A DNA stretch of 6,619 bases from Gammaproteobacteria bacterium. GTDB lineage: Bacteria; Pseudomonadota; Gammaproteobacteria; Comchoanobacterales; Comchoanobacteraceae. Shown here one piece after another: positions 1 through 4,426 of the stretch (its first letter is position 1; every line of letters begins with the position of its first letter). A model generated the notes under the pieces. The model did no database searches. It was not told where the DNA came from and saw nothing but the letters and a program-made list of their open reading frames with translations. Position numbers and translations under genes: made by a program. The stretch lies in NCBI GenBank assembly GCA_029243665.1, contig JAQWRO010000001.1:1-6619 (forward strand), given 5' to 3'.

Positions 1-96
1 ACTTGGAATGGCTTTATTAGAAACCTATTTCAAGCAAGATTACAACTTCAAAACCTTAATGATAATAGTCAAATTACCCACACAGCATCTATACAC
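1..96 (+). repeat. Exact 96-base direct repeat, copy 1 (A)
   Basis: Bases 1-96 are identical to 5954-6049 at an offset of 5953. The first mismatch is at 97 (g here, c at 6050). The repeat codes for the end of the repeat array and the HTASIH motif. Because the window begins inside it, the left edge may be a repeat-induced assembly break; the sequence alone cannot settle this. Confidence 0.95.
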
Positions 97-1071
97 GAAT
101 CTGTCAGTGACTCTGCTATAGCACTTACTAACAAGTATGGAAAAAATATTAATAAAACCAATGTTATAAAACATGTCAAGAAATTAAAAAACAACATTAA
201 GCATTTTACTCCTAACGAAACAATCACACCTCATATCTATGAGGCTGCCAAACGAGGCATCGATAGATTAGCAAACTTTGATACAGACTTTATAGACCCT
301 AAATCACAAATTTCTATCAAACAACTTATTGCCCTAACCCATATTGCTGCACAAGATAATGACTATAGACTGCATACTTACAATCATTATTTAGAAGCTA
401 TGATCCTTGCTTTGTATGAAATTCAAAGGGGCTATAATTTAGATGCCGCTGGCATTGATAATATGCACCAAGACATTCCTATCTGTACTGCCGGCACCTT
501 CAATAAAATAATTGAAAAAATGGTTGGCATATTGCCTTACTGTCATATTCATTTTATTACATTTGATATTATTAATTTTAAAGCAAACCAACTGGTAAAA
601 AATATCATCTCTAAATTTTTCGATGATCGTGCTTCTTTAGTGTTAGCCAATGAAGCAGATCTAGTATCATTAGAATTTCTTAAACCAAAAGAATATATAA
701 ATTTACTCAAAGATATTGAATCAAATGATTACTCAAATCCTTTGTTACAGGCTTTACTAAAGGAGTTAAGTAATCATATTGAACAAGCGTTAAGAAAAAT
801 CTTTGGCGCACACCTAGATAGACATTTTAATAATTATTTTACCATTGAGCACTTCATTTTAAATGCTTTATCTCAGAATGAAATAAAAACACTTGTTACT
901 AAGAAAGTTGATGCTATCTCATGCCAACACAATTACAAACAAAGAATTTATGCAGATTTTTCTCTTTTCTATTCACCCAAACAAAGCAAGAGATCGAAAG
1001 GCTTTACTATCAACCTAAGAAAACAAACATTTTCAAACGTTCGAACTTCAATTGATTCTGCTCGTCAATAG
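1..1071 (+). CDS. Paralogue A: C-terminal part of a 30-aa-repeat family protein (5' partial)
   Basis: The frame is open from base 1 to the TAG at 1069-1071, giving 356 residues with no start. The first ATG, at 400, lies inside a module conserved in all three paralogues, so it is not the true start. Residues 1-10 match the end of the last partial repeat in B and C (ending IRNLF). Next comes the shared module: HTASIHES (His27, His32), the block SIKQLIALTHIAAQ leading to ALYEIQRGYN, then a Cys motif CTAGTFNK (Cys162) and YCHIHF (Cys181, His182, His184). The last 115 residues form a basic, Ser/Lys/Arg-rich tail ending in SIDSARQ. The missing N-terminus is expected to hold a membrane anchor and repeat array like B and C. 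I do not recognise the family and assign no function. The reading frame is clear from homology to B and C. Confidence 0.93.
   Translation, partial: TWNGFIRNLFQARLQLQNLNDNSQITHTASIHESVSDSAIALTNKYGKNINKTNVIKHVKKLKNNIKHFTPNETITPHIYEAAKRGIDRLANFDTDFIDPKSQISIKQLIALTHIAAQDNDYRLHTYNHYLEAMILALYEIQRGYNLDAAGIDNMHQDIPICTAGTFNKIIEKMVGILPYCHIHFITFDIINFKANQLVKNIISKFFDDRASLVLANEADLVSLEFLKPKEYINLLKDIESNDYSNPLLQALLKELSNHIEQALRKIFGAHLDRHFNNYFTIEHFILNALSQNEIKTLVTKKVDAISCQHNYKQRIYADFSLFYSPKQSKRSKGFTINLRKQTFSNVRTSIDSARQ
723..1071 (+). repeat. A-type 3' tail, copy 1 of a direct repeat
   Basis: This stretch aligns without gaps to 3785-4133 (349 bases each), both ending at the same TAG and continuing for a few bases as ggttttta. 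The encoded 115 residues differ at 21 positions by my count. It is the functional tail of A, whereas the second copy is an orphan. Confidence 0.93.
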
Positions 1072-1079
1072 GTTTTTAT

Positions 1080-1108
1080 TTGCGCTAATTTCCTACATAG
1101 GGTAAGAT
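1080..1108 (+). promoter_or_regulatory. Candidate promoter of paralogue B
   Basis: A TTGCGC at 1080-1085 is followed after 17 bases by TAAGAT at 1103-1108. Each box matches the sigma-70 consensus only partly. Support comes from an equivalent TTGAGC-N17-TAAGAT in front of paralogue C, also just ahead of its ribosome-binding site. Transcription would start near 1115, leaving a leader of about 20 bases. Read-through from A remains possible because I see no terminator between A and B. Confidence 0.45.
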
Positions 1109-1124
1109 TTTAGAAAAACCTAAA

Positions 1125-1131
1125 AAGGAAG
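1125..1131 (+). promoter_or_regulatory. Ribosome-binding site of paralogue B
   Basis: AAGGAAG ends three bases before the ATG at 1135, with its GGA core five bases away. It supports 1135 as the start, as does the match of the resulting MNKYLK N-terminus to paralogue C. Confidence 0.75.
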
Positions 1132-1134
1132 ATT

Positions 1135-3756
1135 ATGAATAAATACCTAAAAGCTTTTATTAACACCTGTTTTTTAATCTCAATACTTTTTTTAGGATTG
1201 ATCCTAGCTGAGTATTTATTTAGTTTTAGCATAATCCTGCCACCAATGCTTATGTCTTTCGTATCAATTGGTATTGGTATCACATTGATTTCCTTATTCG
1301 CTTTTAGTTTAAACATGCTAAATAAAGATTATAGAGAACTATATTTCAATGGACATATTGGCTTTAATGATCTTTTAGGCTCTGGATTTTTTGAAAATTT
1401 TAAAAATGCAGTACAAGTTGATAATATCAAAAATTTATTTATTCATGGTCAAATAACCATTGAACAACTCAAGCAGCTTAATAACAATGCAATATTTCTA
1501 TTTGAAGTAGAAGATTATATGAGTAATCTTTTTGCTGAAGGGCATATCACACTGGAGCAACTCGATCATATAACTTTTGACATGAGAATACACCTTGGAT
1601 ACGATTATATTAGAAATCTATTCATTGATGGTCAAATAACCATAGAACAACTCAAGCAACTTAATGATTATGCTCGTATACCATTAAGAATCGAAAATAT
1701 CAGAGCACTTTTCATTGAAAAACAAATTACCTTTGAGCAACTTGCTCAACTAAACTATTGTGCAACAGAAGCATTAAATGTCGATAACATTAAAAACCTT
1801 TTCATACAAAATCAAATTAGTATTGCGCAACTAAACGAGCTTAGCTACTTAAATAATGCGCTTAAAATCAATAATGTTAGAGAACTTTTTGTTAATAAAC
1901 TTATTACTATCGAACAACTCAATCAGCTTAATTATAATGCTTTAAATGCGCTTGAAATCAATAATATTAGAGACCTTTTTGTTGATAAACTTATTACTAT
2001 CGAACAACTCAATCAGATTGATTATAATGCTAGAGATGCACTTGAAATCAAAAATATTAGAGAACTTTTTGGTAATAAACATATTACTATCGAACAACTT
2101 AATCAACTTAAACATGGTGCTACAGTCGCCTTTAAAATTGATAGAATCAAAGATCTTTATACAAATCATCAAATCTCATTGGATCAAGTCCTGCAGTTTG
2201 ACCATACCGATCAAGACGATCGGCATCTAACCTATGCTTTTTTGGCACTAATAAAAGACGATATAAGAAATCTTTTTATTAATAACCAAATTACTTTCGA
2301 TCAACTTTTTCAATTTGATACCTATAGTTTTTCAGCACTAGAAGAATATAGTTACATAAGAAATCTTTTAACTAGTAACCAAATTACTTTCGATCAACTA
2401 ATTCAGCTAAATAGAAATTCTTTTTATGCGCTTAGAGAAAACTATATCATGACTCTTTTCATTGGCAACCAAATCTCATTCGAACAACTTAATTTATGTA
2501 ATTATACTGTTCAAGACGCGTTGAATGATCCCATTGTTAGAGAGATGTTTACTGAAGGCCATTTAAACTTTAATCAAATAAGACAGTGCACTCATGAAGT
2601 GATATTTATGCTAAACGATGAGATGACCCGTAATCAAATCATCAATAACGAAATGACTTTCGGAGACCTTATTAGAAACCTTTTTGAAGATATCATTCAG
2701 GAAGCCAATCAACGAAACCCAGATAATGTAGTTATAGCCAATACCCACACAGCTTCTGTGCACGAATCTGTTAGCGACTCTGCCATAGCACTTGCAAACA
2801 AGTATGGACAAAGTACAAATGATACCGATGTTACAAACCAGATCATTGAATTAAAAAATAATATTGATCATTTTAGTCTGAACACAACGATCACGTCCCA
2901 CATCCATGAGGCTTCCAAACGAGGGCTTGAAAGCTTAGCACAACTTGATAGTGACTTCAAAGATCCTAAATCGGAACTTTCTATTAAACAACTCATTGCC
3001 CTAACCCATATGGCTGCACAAGATGATAAGTATAGACAACATACTTATAAAGATTATTTAGAAGCTATGATCCTTGCTTTGTATGAAATTCAACGGGGTT
3101 ATAATATCAATAATATTGATAAAATAGATGATGGAGCAAACGACTCTCCAATTTGTCTCAGCGGTACTTTTAATAAAATCATTGAAAGAATGATCAGCAT
3201 ACTGCCTGATTGTCATATTCATATTATTACATTTCAAACCATTAGCATTAAAACAAACCAATTGATTAATAATATCATCTCTAAATTTTTTGATGAGCGT
3301 GCTTCTTTAGATTTACCCAATGAAGATGAACTCTCTTCTTTAGAAATTACTCAACGAGCAACATATATAGATCACCTTAAAGACATCATAAATTCAGAAT
3401 CAAACCATGAAGATAATCCTTTATTTAACGCATTAAATACAAAACTACTTCAGGAGATCCCAACTAATCTTAAGAATGAATTTGGCGCAAACATGGATAA
3501 ATATATCACTGAAGATTTTAATCATGAAATTTTTCTTGATATGTTTTTGTCTTCTGAACCTATACTAAATTTCATTAAAACTCAATTAGATCACTATATC
3601 GAAAGACATCAAACATATAAAAATTTAAAAGATGAGCTTTCTTTATTTCATCAAAAACAAAAAAAGGAACCTTCTCCACCATCTATCTTATTAAGTAGAC
3701 CAGCACCGAGCAGAAACGTAATACCATCCAATCAAACCACATATAACAAACATTAA
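1135..3756 (+). CDS. Paralogue B: membrane-anchored 30-aa-repeat (solenoid-like) protein
   Basis: The only complete gene here, 873 aa, function unknown. Residues about 9-35 and 38-62 are two hydrophobic segments separated by a Pro-Pro turn, followed by a charged stretch (NKDYREL). This could be a membrane hairpin; there is no signal-peptidase site I would trust. A degenerate unit (66-97) precedes 13 units of mostly 30 aa (98-497) and a partial one (498-517), with consensus I-R-x-L-F-I-x-x-x-I-T-x-E-Q-L-x-Q-L and A-x-x-A-L. A conserved module follows: HTASVHES (His538, His543), RQHTY (His636), CLSGTFNK (Cys674), CHIH (Cys693, His694, His696). The tail from about residue 757 is related to, but well diverged from, that of A. 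It ends Pro/Ser-rich with a Lys-rich stretch near 840-844. The repeats suggest an alpha-helical protein-binding scaffold (inference). A secreted or vacuole-membrane effector is possible but not shown. Confidence 0.95.
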   Translation: MNKYLKAFINTCFLISILFLGLILAEYLFSFSIILPPMLMSFVSIGIGITLISLFAFSLNMLNKDYRELYFNGHIGFNDLLGSGFFENFKNAVQVDNIKNLFIHGQITIEQLKQLNNNAIFLFEVEDYMSNLFAEGHITLEQLDHITFDMRIHLGYDYIRNLFIDGQITIEQLKQLNDYARIPLRIENIRALFIEKQITFEQLAQLNYCATEALNVDNIKNLFIQNQISIAQLNELSYLNNALKINNVRELFVNKLITIEQLNQLNYNALNALEINNIRDLFVDKLITIEQLNQIDYNARDALEIKNIRELFGNKHITIEQLNQLKHGATVAFKIDRIKDLYTNHQISLDQVLQFDHTDQDDRHLTYAFLALIKDDIRNLFINNQITFDQLFQFDTYSFSALEEYSYIRNLLTSNQITFDQLIQLNRNSFYALRENYIMTLFIGNQISFEQLNLCNYTVQDALNDPIVREMFTEGHLNFNQIRQCTHEVIFMLNDEMTRNQIINNEMTFGDLIRNLFEDIIQEANQRNPDNVVIANTHTASVHESVSDSAIALANKYGQSTNDTDVTNQIIELKNNIDHFSLNTTITSHIHEASKRGLESLAQLDSDFKDPKSELSIKQLIALTHMAAQDDKYRQHTYKDYLEAMILALYEIQRGYNINNIDKIDDGANDSPICLSGTFNKIIERMISILPDCHIHIITFQTISIKTNQLINNIISKFFDERASLDLPNEDELSSLEITQRATYIDHLKDIINSESNHEDNPLFNALNTKLLQEIPTNLKNEFGANMDKYITEDFNHEIFLDMFLSSEPILNFIKTQLDHYIERHQTYKNLKDELSLFHQKQKKEPSPPSILLSRPAPSRNVIPSNQTTYNKH
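1426..2685 (+). repeat. 30-aa (about 90-base) tandem repeat array in B
   Basis: Units begin at residues 98, 129, 159, 189, 219, 248, 278, 308, 338, 377, 408, 438 and 468, with a partial unit at 498-517. Lengths are 31, 30, 30, 30, 29, 30, 30, 30, 39, 31, 30, 30 and 30 aa. The 39-aa unit carries an insertion near residues 356-368 (DHTDQDDRHL). The three units at 1876-2145 are nearly identical at DNA level, pointing to recent duplication or conversion. Each unit reads as a helix (IRxLFI), a short turn (QIT), a second helix (EQLNQL) and a third ending in AL. Confidence 0.93.
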
Positions 3757-3784
3757 TATTTTTAATAACAGGGACTATAAAATA

Positions 3785-4133
3785 AAATGATTACTCTAAT
3801 CCTTTGTTACATGCTTTACTAAAAGAATTAAGCAATCATATTAAACAAGCGTTAAGTAAAACCTTTGGCTCTCATCTTGATATACATTTTAATAAATATT
3901 ATACCATTGACGACTTCATTTTAAATACTTTGTCTAAAAATGAAATAAAAACATTTATTACTAAAAAAGTTGATGCTGTATCATGCCAACACAATAACAA
4001 ACAAAGAATTTATGCAGATTTTTCTCTTTTCCATTCATCCAAACAAAGCAAGAGATCGAAAGGCTTTACTATCAATCAAAGAAAACAAAAATTTTCAAAC
4101 GTACGAATTTCAATTGATTCTGCTCGTCAATAG
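3785..4133 (+). pseudogene. Orphan 3' tail of an A-type paralogue (remnant)
   Basis: Starting 28 bases after the stop of B, this stretch matches A from 723 to its TAG without gaps and encodes NDYSNPLL through SIDSARQ. The frame is closed just upstream by TAA at 3783-3785. Its only start-like codon early on is a TTG at 3804 with no ribosome-binding site, and the ATG at 3787 is in another frame and stops soon. It is therefore most simply a remnant and not a gene. Its frame is intact over 115 codons, so it is either recent or kept as a donor for recombination. B ends in a different tail of almost the same length (117 aa from the equivalent position), so the remnant may be B's former tail or the last piece of a lost paralogue. 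Translation as a small separate protein cannot be excluded. Confidence 0.85.
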
Positions 4134-4209
4134 GTTTTTAATTATGATCATGTCTCAAGTCATATGGGGTAATTACTAGAAAGTTCTTATTTTATGCACA
4201 CGAGAGATA

Positions 4210-4239
4210 TTTACAGATACTATGTTCAATCTCTACATA
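4210..4239 (+). promoter_or_regulatory. Alternative weak promoter candidate upstream of C
   Basis: TTTACA (4210-4215), an 18-base spacer and TACATA (4234-4239) resemble a sigma-70 promoter. It would give a leader of roughly 180 bases. In sequence this A+T-rich such matches arise by chance, and it has no counterpart before B, so I rank it below the element at 4377-4405. Confidence 0.2.
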
Positions 4240-4376
4240 GAAATAAAGTAAATATATAAATTAATAACCTTTTTTAATGCTATTATATTTCCCTTTTAAA
4301 ATTCTAATGAATAAAAACTAAACAGAATCAACCAAAGCGAATAGCCCAATAAGACACAAGAATTTAGACACAAAGC

Positions 4377-4405
4377 TTGAGCTCAACTCTCTTGCCGCGT
4401 AAGAT
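4377..4405 (+). promoter_or_regulatory. Candidate promoter of paralogue C
   Basis: TTGAGC (4377-4382), 17 bases, then TAAGAT (4400-4405). The same boxes and the same spacing occur before B (1080-1108), with a shared GTAAGAT core. The predicted start near 4412 gives a very short leader, with the ribosome-binding site only a few bases in. The -35 box lies within a 10-base palindrome (4377-4386). Confidence 0.45.
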
Positions 4406-4414
4406 ATTATCCAT

Positions 4415-4420
4415 AGGAGA
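4415..4420 (+). promoter_or_regulatory. Ribosome-binding site of paralogue C
   Basis: AGGAGA lies six bases before the ATG at 4427. An in-frame ATG at 4421 touches the site directly and is too close to use, so 4427 is chosen; it also gives the MNKYLK N-terminus shared with B. Confidence 0.8.
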
Positions 4421-4426
4421 ATGCAA

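Larger units (their letters stand above)
4134..4426 (+). other. Gene-free spacer between the remnant and paralogue C
   Basis: About 290 A+T-rich bases with no convincing ORF, RNA gene or hairpin terminator. The first part (to about 4182) still resembles the sequence after A: ggttttta, then CATA/GGGTAA and TAGAAA in the same order with a 5-base length difference. The remnant thus retains its original 3' flank, including a decayed version of the B promoter region. The middle (4190-4330) is unique and very A+T-rich, and the last 50 bases hold the promoter and ribosome-binding site of C. Confidence 0.7.

Noticed and set aside
1071..1120. Terminator after A formed by ggttttt (1071-1077) and aaaaacc (1114-1120)
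   Set aside because: Seven A/T-rich pairs with a 36-base loop and no following T-run make a poor terminator, and it overlaps the promoter candidate of B.
1426..2685. CRISPR array or noncoding satellite
   Set aside because: Repeats are contiguous, coding and diverged, with no unique spacers between fixed short repeats.
1110..3261. Short ORFs within or across B (1110-1316, 1942-2172, 2611-2811 and 3058-3261 minus; 1946-2230 plus)
   Set aside because: All lie over the well-supported coding frame of B and have no ribosome-binding site or recognisable product.
3970..4179. 69-codon ORF overlapping the orphan tail in another frame
   Set aside because: It is a shadow of the remnant, whose own frame matches A over its full length.
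4377..4386. 10-base perfect palindrome TTGAGCTCAA as an operator
   Set aside because: Several 10-base palindromes are expected by chance in 6.6 kb, and there is no matching one before B.
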